Of a stretch of 64,000 nt of DNA, positions 37,063 through 46,324 are shown piece by piece. The position numbers were made by a program, and so were the translations under genes. Where the stretch lies: assembly GCA_014695345.1 (NCBI GenBank), contig JACJOC010000111.1, positions 124,001 through 188,000 of the forward strand. The letters are read 5' to 3'. The notes under the pieces are model-generated. The model did not search any database. It saw nothing but the letters and a program-made list of their open reading frames with translations, and had not been told where the DNA came from. The DNA is from Cyanobacteria bacterium FACHB-471. GTDB taxonomy: Bacteria > Cyanobacteriota > Cyanobacteriia > Elainellales > Elainellaceae. The first letter of the stretch is position 1; each line of letters opens with the position of its first letter.

Positions 37063-37681
37063 TGTTTCCTCTAGAAAAAATGCACCAAAAGAATTTACTT
37101 GATCACTTTTTCCAACGTCAGACCGATTTTATCGGGAACTTTAGGTAGAATGCCAAGACCAGTCTGCGCCAAATCGAGCTACATTCGATTTAAAAACACT
37201 TTCTTTACACCATCTTTAAATAAGCTGCCCCAGATACTACTGAACCTGAGGATGAATTTGGGTGTAGAAGAGCTTAGAACATCTCTTTCGTACGGAACTT
37301 CTACAACAGTGATCCGACAGGTCGTTCAGAGAAGTCCGTTCGGACAAGTCTGTTTGGACAAGTCTATCGATGTGGGCAGGATGAGACAGCGCGAAACCTA
37401 TTGCTCACCTAAGATTCGCTGGGTCACGCAGTCGCTTTGCCCAGCCTGTATGAAGTAATTTTGAGAGCTACCACGACGTATCATTCGTGGATAGCAGCGC
37501 TAACTGGTTCCCACTTCTAGCTCTAATTTCTAAAAGTCGTTTGTCAGCTTTGACTGAAGCCGGACACTCAACCCGTTCGCGATCGCACCCTTCTACCTAC
37601 GTACACCCATTGTAGAGGTATTATAAGCTTCATTTTCATGACTACAGCTATATCTTTAGTGCAGTAGGATGAGGGCGGAAG
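37063..37681. other. Long intergenic region without a supported gene
   Basis: About 620 bp between divergent genes. It contains a short direct repeat near 37334-37363 (GTCCGTTCGGACAA then GTCTGTTTGGACAA). A 119-codon open frame at 37099-37458 has no family resemblance and an unlikely composition (many Arg, Thr, Cys), so I do not call it. It probably carries both promoters. Confidence 0.45.
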
Positions 37682-39559
37682 TTGAGACCACCGGGGGGAA
37701 GAACTACGCGCTCTCTTAGAAGGTTAAGGATTTCTAGCTATTCCAATGGTCGCATTCTAATGATGGCGATCGCCCTGCTGACCTTTCTGTCCTATGGGGT
37801 CCTGGTCGTTAGTCTAGTGACACAGCAGTTTATGGTTTCTACGTCCAGACTTTTAACCGATCCGTTTTTGCAGCTACCGACCGAAAACTCGGTGCAGGTA
37901 GTTTGGTTCACAGAGTTTGAGGGCGATCGCCACCAGGTGGAGTATGGAGAAAATTTTGAGCAAACGGCGATCGCAGCCACCACTAAACTGAGCCGAGTCC
38001 GAGAAGATCAGAAATCTCGGGTTGGCGAACAAACCGAAGATGGACAGATTTACAACGCGCCAGTGATGCGAGAGATTTGGCGACACGAAGCTGAAATCAC
38101 AGGGTTAACTCCCAACATTCGGGTGCCCTATCGGGTGAAGAGTACGGAGGGAATTGGAACCGTTAGCAGCGACGAGTTCACCCTTGCCGCCCGCCCCCAA
38201 GCAGGCACCCCGCTCAAAATTTTGCTGACTTCCGATCACCAGTTGATGCCACTCACGCCAACCAATTTACAAAAGGTGGTAGAAACCGTCGGGCGAGTCG
38301 ATGCGGTGTTTGCGGCGGGCGACCTGATTAATATTTCCGATCGCGCTTCAGAATGGTTTGACGACAACCGGGGTGGGGCATTTTTTCCTAGCCTCCAGGG
38401 ACGCGCCAATCGGCAGCTAGATCAAGACGACCTAAAAATTTCCTCCAATGGTGGAGAAATCATTCAACATGCACCATTATTTACGGCGATCGGCAATCAT
38501 GAGGTGATGGGTCGATTTTCGATGGAGTCTGACTTAAACGAGCAGTTTAACGATCCTTACCCTCAACAGGCGGCTGAGCAGCTTTATGCTCAAATCAATG
38601 CCCAAAATTCTGCTCAGAGCAATACTCAAAACGCGAAGCAGCTTGACCTTGAAGAGCAACAGACCCGCGAACTGTGGCTAAAAGACAACACGTTCAATAT
38701 AGACACTTATCAAGAGATTTTTACCCTGCCGGAGAGTCAATCGGGTGGCGAAAAGTATTACGCTGTCAGCTTTGGTGATGTACGGCTAGTGGTGCTGTAC
38801 GCCACTAATATTTGGCGCGTTCCCAGTCTGGAGCCAAATGCTAAAGGCAGATACCGGGAGCGGCAGGATGACCTGGATGATTCGACTCGCTGGGGCTATG
38901 GACAGCATATTTTTGAGGCGATCGCCCCAGGCAGTCCGCAATATATTTGGCTGGAGTCAGAGCTAAACAGCCCAGAATTTCAGCAAGCTAAATACAAAAT
39001 CGTCATGTTTCATCACCCTCCTCATTCCCTGGGTGACAATATCGTTCCGGCTTACACCGATCCGGTGCAACTCATTGACCGCGATGTTGAGGGGCACATT
39101 CAGTCCGTGCGCTATGAGTATCCCAAAGAGGCAGACTATCTGATTCGAGATGTGGTGCCGCTGCTGGAGCAGGCAGGCGTTCAGCTTGTATTTTACGGAC
39201 ACTCTCATTTGTGGAATCGCTTTGTCGACGCCAGCGGCATGAATTTCCTGGAATCCTCTAACGTTGGCAACACCTACGGAGCCTACCAAGAAAAGCAGCG
39301 AGCGGTGCCCACCGGCTACCAGGAAGAATATATCGCAACGGGTGATCCAAATAACCTTCAGCCCGTTGTTCCTAGCCTTGCTCCCCTACAGGGAGCCAAT
39401 GGTCAGTTCTTGCCCTATATTTCCAGCAATAACATCACTGTTTTTAGCATTCTGGATACGGAGACGGGAACTGTGGACAGCTACCGCTTTGATGCAAAAC
39501 AGCCAGAACAAGGGGTAGCCAAGTTTGACGAATTTTCACTAACAGAAGGTCGAGAGTAA
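37682..39559 (+). CDS. Membrane-anchored calcineurin-like metallophosphoesterase
   Basis: A hydrophobic anchor (about residues 27-52) precedes a FN3-like domain and a metallophosphoesterase domain. The metal motifs are LLTSDHQ, AAGDLIN, IGNHEVMG, MFHHPPH and YGHSHLW, as in purple-acid-phosphatase relatives. The active site should face the periplasm. An insert of about 60 residues in the middle is Gln/Asn-rich (NAQNSAQSNTQNAKQ). Length is 625 with a TTG start at 37682; an ATG at 37760, right before the anchor, is equally likely. It converges with the M48 gene across a palindrome. Confidence 0.88.
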   Translation: MRPPGGRTTRSLRRLRISSYSNGRILMMAIALLTFLSYGVLVVSLVTQQFMVSTSRLLTDPFLQLPTENSVQVVWFTEFEGDRHQVEYGENFEQTAIAATTKLSRVREDQKSRVGEQTEDGQIYNAPVMREIWRHEAEITGLTPNIRVPYRVKSTEGIGTVSSDEFTLAARPQAGTPLKILLTSDHQLMPLTPTNLQKVVETVGRVDAVFAAGDLINISDRASEWFDDNRGGAFFPSLQGRANRQLDQDDLKISSNGGEIIQHAPLFTAIGNHEVMGRFSMESDLNEQFNDPYPQQAAEQLYAQINAQNSAQSNTQNAKQLDLEEQQTRELWLKDNTFNIDTYQEIFTLPESQSGGEKYYAVSFGDVRLVVLYATNIWRVPSLEPNAKGRYRERQDDLDDSTRWGYGQHIFEAIAPGSPQYIWLESELNSPEFQQAKYKIVMFHHPPHSLGDNIVPAYTDPVQLIDRDVEGHIQSVRYEYPKEADYLIRDVVPLLEQAGVQLVFYGHSHLWNRFVDASGMNFLESSNVGNTYGAYQEKQRAVPTGYQEEYIATGDPNNLQPVVPSLAPLQGANGQFLPYISSNNITVFSILDTETGTVDSYRFDAKQPEQGVAKFDEFSLTEGRE

Positions 39560-39590
39560 GGGTATTAGCCGCCAGTCATTTTCTATATAA

Positions 39591-39646
39591 AGCTGAATAT
39601 TTTGGAGCGTGTCCCGCGTACGCAGGACACGCTCCAAAATATTCAG
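39591..39646. repeat. Long perfect palindrome between convergent genes (copy C)
   Basis: Two exact 23-nt arms (beginning GCTGAATATTTTGGAG and ending CGTGTCC) enclose a 10-nt centre CGCGTACGCA. It lies 32 bp after the metallophosphoesterase stop and 17 bp before the end of the M48 gene. It could terminate transcription in both directions, but its length exceeds a normal terminator. Confidence 0.8.
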
Positions 39647-39662
39647 CCTTGAAGAGTCAGAA

Positions 39663-40511
39663 TTACAACAATGGGCTAATACGATTTCGGTAAGCAGCAT
39701 TGTCTAAGCCAGTGCCACTATTTGCCGTTGCTGGATCGATCGCCGCTTCTAGTGCCTCAATGCGAGCGTCCGTTGCGGGGTGAGTACTCAGGAAAGTCGG
39801 TACGGAGCCTTGCCCCATTAGTTTTTCCATGAACGCAACCATTCCACTGGGAGCATAGCCTGCTGATCGGAGCGTTTCTAGCCCGACGGCATCTGCTTCG
39901 AGTTCGTCCTGGCGACTGTTAGGTCGGCTGATCGCGAGTTCTACGCCAATGTTGACGGCGGTGTTGCGGTCAAGTCCGGCGGCGCTTGCAACCCCAGAGG
40001 CGATCGCCCGCTGCCGCATTTGTTGAACCGCGTGTCGCTCTGAGATATGACCAATTTCATGGGCAATGACGCTGGCTAGTTGCGACTCATTGTCTGCAGT
40101 TTTGATCAAACCTGTGGTGACGTAAACATAGCCACCCATCGTTGCAAAAGCATTCACCTGATCGTCACTCACGACCTGGAAAGTATAGGGAATATCAGGG
40201 CGTCCACTATTAGGGACTAATTGCTGCCCAATATCATCCACGTATTCATTAATGCTGCTGTTGGTGTAGCGTCTAAACTGTTGGCTAAGTAACTGCTGAT
40301 TAATCTGTCCGCCTAACGTAACTTCCTGGTTATCAGACAGGCTAGAAAGCTGAATCACCTGAATTCCGCGAAAAATCAGATCGAGCCAGGGAATTGCTTG
40401 TCCAGGTTGGGGCGTACCGATGATGCATCCCAGTGATACGATGACCGAAATTAAGCCATAAAACCAGCGCCGACGGATTTGGTAGGAGAGGCGAGAAAGA
40501 AGCTGGGACAT
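39663..40511 (-). CDS. M48 family metallopeptidase
   Basis: The zinc motif HEIGH (IAHEIGHISERH) is near residue 163, and the third ligand Glu lies in ELEADAVGLETLRSAGY. The N-terminus has a signal or anchor (about residues 14-35). This Ste24p/BepA-like peptidase would work in the periplasm or at the outer face of the membrane and degrade misfolded envelope proteins. The ATG at 40511 (MSQLLSRLSY) is chosen, rather than an upstream start 35 codons earlier, because it gives a normal signal-anchor. Confidence 0.9.
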   Translation of the reverse strand: MSQLLSRLSYQIRRRWFYGLISVIVSLGCIIGTPQPGQAIPWLDLIFRGIQVIQLSSLSDNQEVTLGGQINQQLLSQQFRRYTNSSINEYVDDIGQQLVPNSGRPDIPYTFQVVSDDQVNAFATMGGYVYVTTGLIKTADNESQLASVIAHEIGHISERHAVQQMRQRAIASGVASAAGLDRNTAVNIGVELAISRPNSRQDELEADAVGLETLRSAGYAPSGMVAFMEKLMGQGSVPTFLSTHPATDARIEALEAAIDPATANSGTGLDNAAYRNRISPLL

Positions 40512-40736
40512 AACAGGTTTATGAAGCGAATGGTAGAAGGATTTACTAAAAAGTTCTAGAAAGCAAGGACGAAATCTTGGATACTTATGTTGCCATTCTA
40601 AAATTTCTGGTGGCATTCAATTTGGGCTTGAGGGGTTGTAGTGATGCCCAGTTGTGATAGGCTGACCAGTGTTAAATCAGTGTTCTTGGGCTTTTAAGGC
40701 GATCGCCCCAAAGCAGAATGCTGTCATAGGTTTGAG

Positions 40737-41279
40737 ATGCGTCTGATGGCTATTCTGGATTCCCAAGGTCGATTATTTGGCAAACTCAGCATCCTGGACA
40801 TTGGGGCTGCTCTGATCATTCTGCTAGTTGTGGCAGGTATTTTTCTGTTTCCTGGCACGTCTGGCTCTGTGGCTCAGTTAGGCATTCCCACCAAGCCGAT
40901 TGAGGTCGATGTGATGGTGCGAGGGTTGACGGTTGCTGACCCTGAAGGTCTGCTGGCAGATCTGGAGGAAGCCGGAGAAACCAGCATCATTATTCGGAAT
41001 CAACCGTTTGGACGAGTCGACATTAAATCAATTCGGACTTTGCCCAGAACAGTTGCGACGCCCCAGCCTGATGGTTCCGTTACTGCGCTGGATGACCCCA
41101 GACCGGAGCTAGATTTTACAGTAGACATGCTGATGACGCTGGGTGGCGATGCCGAAATCACCAGCGATGGTCCGGTTTTAGGTAACAACAAGGTCAAAAT
41201 TGGGGTGCCGATTGAGGTCGAAGGCCCAACCTACCGATTCAATACCTCCGTTGTGGGCGTGCGGGTGCTAGAGGAATAA
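40737..41279 (+). CDS. DUF4330 family membrane-anchored protein
   Basis: The N-terminus MAILDSQGRLFGKLSILDIG followed by a single hydrophobic helix (AALIILLVVAGIFLF) and then a beta-rich domain is typical of DUF4330. The soluble part faces the periplasm or thylakoid lumen. Function is unknown. It sits next to the GGDEF-EAL gene in convergent orientation, with 13 bp between the stop codons. Confidence 0.82.
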   Translation: MRLMAILDSQGRLFGKLSILDIGAALIILLVVAGIFLFPGTSGSVAQLGIPTKPIEVDVMVRGLTVADPEGLLADLEEAGETSIIIRNQPFGRVDIKSIRTLPRTVATPQPDGSVTALDDPRPELDFTVDMLMTLGGDAEITSDGPVLGNNKVKIGVPIEVEGPTYRFNTSVVGVRVLEE

Positions 41280-41292
41280 GCTTACCAACAAG

Positions 41293-42807
41293 TTACCAAC
41301 AAGGCGATGTGGCGATCAGGGTTGCGGCAGCTTCGTGACTGAGCGGTTCTGAGAAAAGGTAGCCCTGCCCGTATTCGCAATCCAGCGATCGCAACATTGC
41401 TAACTGTTCTTGAGTTTCAATGCCTTCAGCGATCACGGTCATGCCTAAGTTGTGGGCCAGCGTGACGATGGCACGAACGATTTCATTATTTTCCTCGTCT
41501 AGCCCAATGCGGCTAACAAAAGATTGGTCAACCTTAAGCGTGTCTGCCGGAAAACGGTAAAGATGGCTGAGCGAAGAATAGCCTGTACCAAAGTCGTCGA
41601 TGCCTAACCGTACATTCAGCGCTTTAATCTGCCCAAGGGTGGCGATCGCCGCTTCAATATCCTCCATCACCATGCTTTCTGTGATTTCTAACTTTAGAGT
41701 TTGAGCATCTAGCCCGGTTTCTGCCAGGACACATTCAACCTGGTTGATCAAATTGGGCTGAGCAAACTGCCTGCTAGAGAGATTAACGCTGATCACCATC
41801 GGTGGATCAGCCGGAAACTGCTGCTGCCAGGTTCGCAGTTGTTGACAGGCTTGCAGCATTGCCCAATAGCCAACTGAGGTAATCAAGCCGCTATCTTCAG
41901 CGATCGGAATGAATTCCGCTGGTGAGATCAGTCCGTGTTTAGGATGCTGCCACCGAGCTAGTGCCTCAAACCCAGTAATCTTACCTGTTTGGAGCGACAC
42001 CAGCGGCTGATAGTGTAGGCGCAGTTCTTGTCGCTCTACGGCTCGCCTCAAGTCAGTTTCGATTTGCAGCAGCGTCACGGCCTGTACTCGCATACTCGGC
42101 TGAAACAGGGCATAGCGTGCCCGCCCTAGACTTTTGGCGTGATACATTGCCGTTTGAGCATCGCGCAGCAGATCGTCAGACCAAACATAGCCTGTCGAGC
42201 TGAGCGCAATGCCAATGCTGGTTGTCAAACAAACTTCGTGGGCATCAATTTCAAACGGTAAGTTGAGCTGAACTTGTAGGTGATGTGCCGCCCAGCTTGC
42301 CTGATCGGTAGACTGCACCTCGCGCAGCAGGATAGCAAATTCATTACCTCCCACCCGTGCTAGCAAATCCTGGCAGCCGATGCCGGTTTTGAGCCGATCG
42401 GCAATTTTGACCAGCAGGCGATCGCCATTCTTAGAACCTAATTTCTTATTGACAGACTTAAACCGATCAAGATCTAAAAACAGGACCGCAAACCCATCTT
42501 GCTTGTACTGATTAGTTTGCCGAACGCTGCACTCTAGCTGCCGCATAAACAAGGCACGATTGGGCAAGCCCGTGAGGCGATCGCACCATGCCGCATTTTG
42601 CGATCGCCAAGCTAGCAGAATTCCCCCCCCTGCCACAATCAACGCCACGATTTGCGTCAGTAGAATGCCTTTTAGTAGCAAGAAAACCAAACCAACCCCA
42701 ACTGAGACACCTAGTAGAACAGGTTGCAGCGAAAAAGTGGTAACGCCACTCAGGTTGCTCAGCTTCGAGCGGATTAAATTAGGAAATCCAGATAAGTTGG
42801 AAACCAC
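41293..42807 (-). CDS. c-di-GMP phosphodiesterase candidate with degenerate GGDEF and intact EAL
   Basis: Two or three membrane segments (about residues 27-68) are followed by GGDEF and EAL domains. The cyclase signature reads GGNEF (near residues 151-155) in place of GGDEF/GGEEF, so cyclase activity is probably lost. The EAL domain (about 235-495) is intact: GFEALARW, VNLSSRQF, ELEITES-like (KLEITESMV), DDFGTGYSSL and DQSFV. It therefore should hydrolyse c-di-GMP, perhaps regulated by GTP binding to the degenerate half. The start is a GTG at 42807. The GT2 glycan synthase at 7463 could be a downstream target in principle; this is speculation. Confidence 0.88.
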   Translation of the reverse strand: MVSNLSGFPNLIRSKLSNLSGVTTFSLQPVLLGVSVGVGLVFLLLKGILLTQIVALIVAGGGILLAWRSQNAAWCDRLTGLPNRALFMRQLECSVRQTNQYKQDGFAVLFLDLDRFKSVNKKLGSKNGDRLLVKIADRLKTGIGCQDLLARVGGNEFAILLREVQSTDQASWAAHHLQVQLNLPFEIDAHEVCLTTSIGIALSSTGYVWSDDLLRDAQTAMYHAKSLGRARYALFQPSMRVQAVTLLQIETDLRRAVERQELRLHYQPLVSLQTGKITGFEALARWQHPKHGLISPAEFIPIAEDSGLITSVGYWAMLQACQQLRTWQQQFPADPPMVISVNLSSRQFAQPNLINQVECVLAETGLDAQTLKLEITESMVMEDIEAAIATLGQIKALNVRLGIDDFGTGYSSLSHLYRFPADTLKVDQSFVSRIGLDEENNEIVRAIVTLAHNLGMTVIAEGIETQEQLAMLRSLDCEYGQGYLFSEPLSHEAAATLIATSPCW

Positions 42808-42999
42808 AAAGATTTAGAATAAGCCAAAACTGTAAACAACTTTTTCTTTTAATCGAAATGTAATCAAATGTAAATGACATGCAAGACTGGGTTGAGCAAA
42901 AAATTCTCCCTTTCCCTTTTTCCATTCCCCCTTCCGAACCCCTATACAATCTTGAAGTCCTGGCAAAATTAAAAGTATTGTTTCAGTGAGGCAGTTCGA

Positions 43000-44133
43000 T
43001 TGAAAGTTGTGCCTGAGCAGCGTATCTCTATTTCCCTGTCGAGCGTGTTGCTCATTTTTGGGATCATCCCGCTGCTAATCGTACTGTGGCAACTGCGAAG
43101 CCTGATCGTGCTGTTGATGATCTCGGTTGTGCTGGCAGCGGCGATCGCCCCTGTAGTGGATTGGGCAGAGCGTTGGCGAATTCCTCGCTGGCTCACAGTC
43201 GTTTTGGTTTACCTCGCCCTGATTGGTGGACTGACTGGAGTCAGTCTCTTGATCGGCCCAACCGTTTTTACACAAATTGAGCAACTGATCAGGCAGTTGC
43301 CCATATACATCAACAACGTACTCGCTGTTGTAGAAGATCGGCTGTTTACCCTAAACAACACCCGTCCAGAACTGGTCAACCAGATTGAGCAGTTTCTCAA
43401 TTTTCAGGGAATCACGGCCTGGGTGATCCGATCGAGTCAGCAGCTACTAATTCGGTCTTACAGCCTGACCACAGGGATCGTCGGTGGAGCTTTTAGCCTA
43501 ATTCTGTCGATATTTGTCTCAGGCTACATGCTTTCTGATAGCCGCACCTTGATTAACAGTTTGACTCGCCTTCTGCCAAAGCCTTGGGATGAGCGACTGG
43601 CTGCACAGGTTGACCCCATTGCCTATCGAATTGGTAGCTATATCCGTGGGCGAGTACTAGTTTCAGCAATTTTAGGGGTGGTGATTACTACTAGCTTGAG
43701 CTTTCTTGGACTCTCGGATTTTGCGTTGGGTTTGGGGGCGATCGCCGGGGTCACCAACCTGATTCCTTTCCTCGGTCCGATTTTGGGTGCTGTCCCTGCT
43801 TTAGTCGTAGCCCTCTCCCAAGGTTGGTGGACCTTACTCTGGGTATTCCTGCTATTTGTAATCATTCAAAATGTCGAAACCTACGTGCTAGACCCGTTGC
43901 TAGTTGGCAGTTCGGTTGGCGTTCATCCGCTGTATCAACTTTTAGCAGTGCTGGGTGGCACTCAGGTTTTGGGAATCATTGGCGCAATCATTGTGCCTCC
44001 CTGGGTCGCTGGAGCCGCCGTTTTGTTAGAAAATCTCTACCTGCAACCCAAACTTGCGGCTGAAAGGCAGGCGAGGATCAGCTCAGACAGTCCAACATCA
44101 GACAGTCCAACAACCGTTGCTTTAACAAAATAG
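43000..44133 (+). CDS. AI-2E family transporter (PerM-like permease), paralogue 3
   Basis: This has the family topology: about eight membrane helices, the signature LGAIAGVTNLIPFLGPILGAV and a C-terminal LAVLGGTQVLGIIGAIIVPP. The start is a TTG at 43000 that begins MKVVPEQRISISLSS. The tail has a short direct repeat (SDSPTSDSPT). This copy is more distant from the other two. The substrate is unknown. It is followed by the convergent Rpn-like gene with a 4-bp gap. Confidence 0.86.
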   Translation: MKVVPEQRISISLSSVLLIFGIIPLLIVLWQLRSLIVLLMISVVLAAAIAPVVDWAERWRIPRWLTVVLVYLALIGGLTGVSLLIGPTVFTQIEQLIRQLPIYINNVLAVVEDRLFTLNNTRPELVNQIEQFLNFQGITAWVIRSSQQLLIRSYSLTTGIVGGAFSLILSIFVSGYMLSDSRTLINSLTRLLPKPWDERLAAQVDPIAYRIGSYIRGRVLVSAILGVVITTSLSFLGLSDFALGLGAIAGVTNLIPFLGPILGAVPALVVALSQGWWTLLWVFLLFVIIQNVETYVLDPLLVGSSVGVHPLYQLLAVLGGTQVLGIIGAIIVPPWVAGAAVLLENLYLQPKLAAERQARISSDSPTSDSPTTVALTK

Positions 44134-44137
44134 GAAC

Positions 44138-45085
44138 TTATCTATTCTGGTTCAGCCAGGTCACCAAATCAGTCTCGTCAGAAAAATCGAGCAGCGCTTC
44201 CCCTAAGTCCTCTACCCGCTGAATCGGAAGATGGCGAATCTGTGCTTCCAAATCAGGATTAAGCTGCCCTAACCGGCGGTGAAGTTGACGCAGAATAACA
44301 GAGACTTCACCTTGCTGAATGCCCTGCTGAATGCCCTGCTGAATGCCCTGCTGAATGCCCTGCTGAATGCCTTGTTCCATCCAACTTGTAACGATCTCCA
44401 TGACTTGCTCTCGCTCGGTTAGCCCCAGTTTATCAATCTCAGCCTGGAAAGTTTGCTCTTCGGCTGCGTTTAACTTTAGATAGGTATCGACAAATCCAGA
44501 AATCAACTGCATTCGAGCCGGATCAAGGCGTAAGGTTGCTAGTAAGCGCAAGCATTCTGCTTTCACTTTAGGTCTGTCCTTTGGATCAATCTTCATTTTT
44601 GCCATTAGTGCAGCAGCAACGGGATTACGCCGTTGAAGGAAGTCTCGCCAGTTCAGGCGATTAAGCTGAATTGCAGCGTAGTTAAAATCGAGAATTTTGC
44701 GATCGGGAAACTGCACTTGATAACGGGACGGCTCTGCTCGCTGAGGTGCATCAAAGGAGAAAATTACGACTGGGTAAACTGGCAGCTGATATTTTTCGTG
44801 AAGCCGAGCGAAGTAGTGAAACATTCGTCTGGCAAACTCAGCTTGAGCTTTGGACTGATTTTCCAGATGAATCAGGAAACAAGTTTCTTGTCCTTGAAAT
44901 CGAACTTTTGCCAGCAGGTCAACCTCTCGACGTTCCCCAGAAGTTAGGTTTGTGAAGATTTCCTGATTGAGAAATGTGATGGAATTGGGTTCTAAATAGG
45001 CAAAAACTTTGGGTAAGAATAGCTGAATAAACTCGGCAAAAAAGGTGGAAAGCAATTCCTTAAACAGCCGATCGTGGTCAATCAT
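44138..45085 (-). CDS. Rpn/DUF4351-type PD-(D/E)XK nuclease-like protein
   Basis: The N-terminal part (MIDHDRLFKELLSTFFAEF) and the core (REVDLLAKVRF then CFLIHLENQSKAQ) match the Rpn/transposase-like nuclease family of cyanobacteria, with Asp and the E-x-Q pair as candidate metal ligands. The C-terminal part (DUF4351) contains the tetrapeptide GIQQ five times, from a 12-bp repeat at about 44311-44372, followed by LHRRLGQLNPDLEAQIR. These proteins promote recombination in E. coli. The ATG at 45085 is chosen as it matches family starts. It lies 2 bp after the stop of the ABC ATPase gene on the same strand. Confidence 0.82.
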   Translation of the reverse strand: MIDHDRLFKELLSTFFAEFIQLFLPKVFAYLEPNSITFLNQEIFTNLTSGERREVDLLAKVRFQGQETCFLIHLENQSKAQAEFARRMFHYFARLHEKYQLPVYPVVIFSFDAPQRAEPSRYQVQFPDRKILDFNYAAIQLNRLNWRDFLQRRNPVAAALMAKMKIDPKDRPKVKAECLRLLATLRLDPARMQLISGFVDTYLKLNAAEEQTFQAEIDKLGLTEREQVMEIVTSWMEQGIQQGIQQGIQQGIQQGIQQGEVSVILRQLHRRLGQLNPDLEAQIRHLPIQRVEDLGEALLDFSDETDLVTWLNQNR

Positions 45086-45086
45086 G

Positions 45087-46214
45087 CTATTCCTCGATCC
45101 GGTCAATCGAAGCGGCTGATGGTCGAGCAGAATTTTGAACGGGAAAGACCTTCAGTGCCGAATTTGTGACGGATAGCTGCACGGATTGTCCTACAGCAAG
45201 CAGCATGGAGGTAGGCGTACGGGCTTGAAGGATGCGGCCTGATGAGGTGTAGAGACGGTAGCTGTATTCTCGTCCCAGAAATTGCCGATCGCCCACTGTC
45301 ACGTTCCCTTCTGCATCGGGATGCAGAAGCAGGTCTTCCTGCCGAATCATCAGGTCGCCACTCATGTTTTCCAGTTCTGAAGGGCGATCGCAACTGCAAG
45401 CGCAAACAACACTGTCTGCATCAAAGTGACCAATTTCGGTTTGCCACCTTTGGTTGTGGTATTGGGCAGGCACAAAATTAGCCTGAGTCACAAAGTCAGC
45501 CACAAAGCGTGAGGCAGGTTCCCGGTAGATTGCCTCGGGGGTACCAATCTGTTCCAGGTGCCCTTGTCGCATCACAGCAACCTGGTCAGAAATAGAGAGG
45601 GCTTCTTCCTGGTCATGGGTGACAAAGATGCCAGAAGTGCCTGTTTTCTTGAGAATATCTCGGACTTCCTGTCGCAAATAAAGTCGCACTTGCACATCTA
45701 AGTTGCTTAGCGGTTCGTCGAGCAGCACCAGGGTTGGACGCGGGGCTAGGGCGCGAGCTAGGGCGACTCGCTGCTGTTGACCCCCAGAAAGCTCGTGGGG
45801 ATAGCGGTTTTCCATGCCCTGCAAGCCAACCAGGGCGATCGCCTCAATCGTTCGCTCTTGCCACAGTTTTTTGCTGTCTCGCTGCTTCAAACCAAACGCG
45901 ACATTCTCAGCGATGTTTAAGTGAGGAAATAGGGCAAAATCCTGAAAAACCATGCCAATCGAGCGATTTTCAGGCGCGATCCAGGTGCCGTTTCCAGCGA
46001 CGAGCCGTCCGGCTAGCTCAACCCGCCCGGCTTGGGGTGACTCAAACCCTGCAATCATCCGCAGTAGAGTCGTTTTGCCGCAGCCAGACGGACCCAACAG
46101 CCCCAACACATCTCCTTCCTGCAAAGTAAGCGTTATGTCATTGACTGCAGGCGCGGCAGCCCTGGAAAACTGCTTTGTGACGTTTTCGAGATGCAGGATG
46201 GCAGAGGGCAGCAT
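45087..46214 (-). CDS. ABC transporter ATPase, ferric-iron/spermidine type (FbpC-like)
   Basis: A single ABC ATPase domain (about 1-235) has GPSGCGKTT (Walker A), ELSGGQQQRVALARAL and LVLLDEPLSNLD. It is followed by a TOBE-like C-terminal domain (about 240-375) with CACSCDRP, a small Cys cluster unusual in this position. The family energises Fe3+, sulfate or polyamine import. It is read divergently from a FbpB-type permease 110 bp away. Together they would make an iron-type importer, lacking only its binding protein. The ATG at 46214 (MLPSAILHLENV) is chosen over one 12 codons earlier. Confidence 0.9.
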   Translation of the reverse strand: MLPSAILHLENVTKQFSRAAAPAVNDITLTLQEGDVLGLLGPSGCGKTTLLRMIAGFESPQAGRVELAGRLVAGNGTWIAPENRSIGMVFQDFALFPHLNIAENVAFGLKQRDSKKLWQERTIEAIALVGLQGMENRYPHELSGGQQQRVALARALAPRPTLVLLDEPLSNLDVQVRLYLRQEVRDILKKTGTSGIFVTHDQEEALSISDQVAVMRQGHLEQIGTPEAIYREPASRFVADFVTQANFVPAQYHNQRWQTEIGHFDADSVVCACSCDRPSELENMSGDLMIRQEDLLLHPDAEGNVTVGDRQFLGREYSYRLYTSSGRILQARTPTSMLLAVGQSVQLSVTNSALKVFPVQNSARPSAASIDRIEE

Positions 46215-46324
46215 AGAGGCGCAGTTTGAATTGTTCACCCTTCCCATCATTCATAACTCCGGCTCCGTAGTAAAGTAGGATTTGCCAGAAATTCTCATCA
46301 AGGGCGATCGCCTGGAGGGGTGGA

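Noticed and set aside
37099-37458. 119-codon open frame upstream of the metallophosphoesterase
   Set aside because: Odd composition, no recognisable domain, no ribosome site; treated as intergenic.
44138-45085. Complete insertion sequence around the Rpn-like gene
   Set aside because: No terminal inverted repeats or target duplications were seen, and the gene fits tightly between neighbours.
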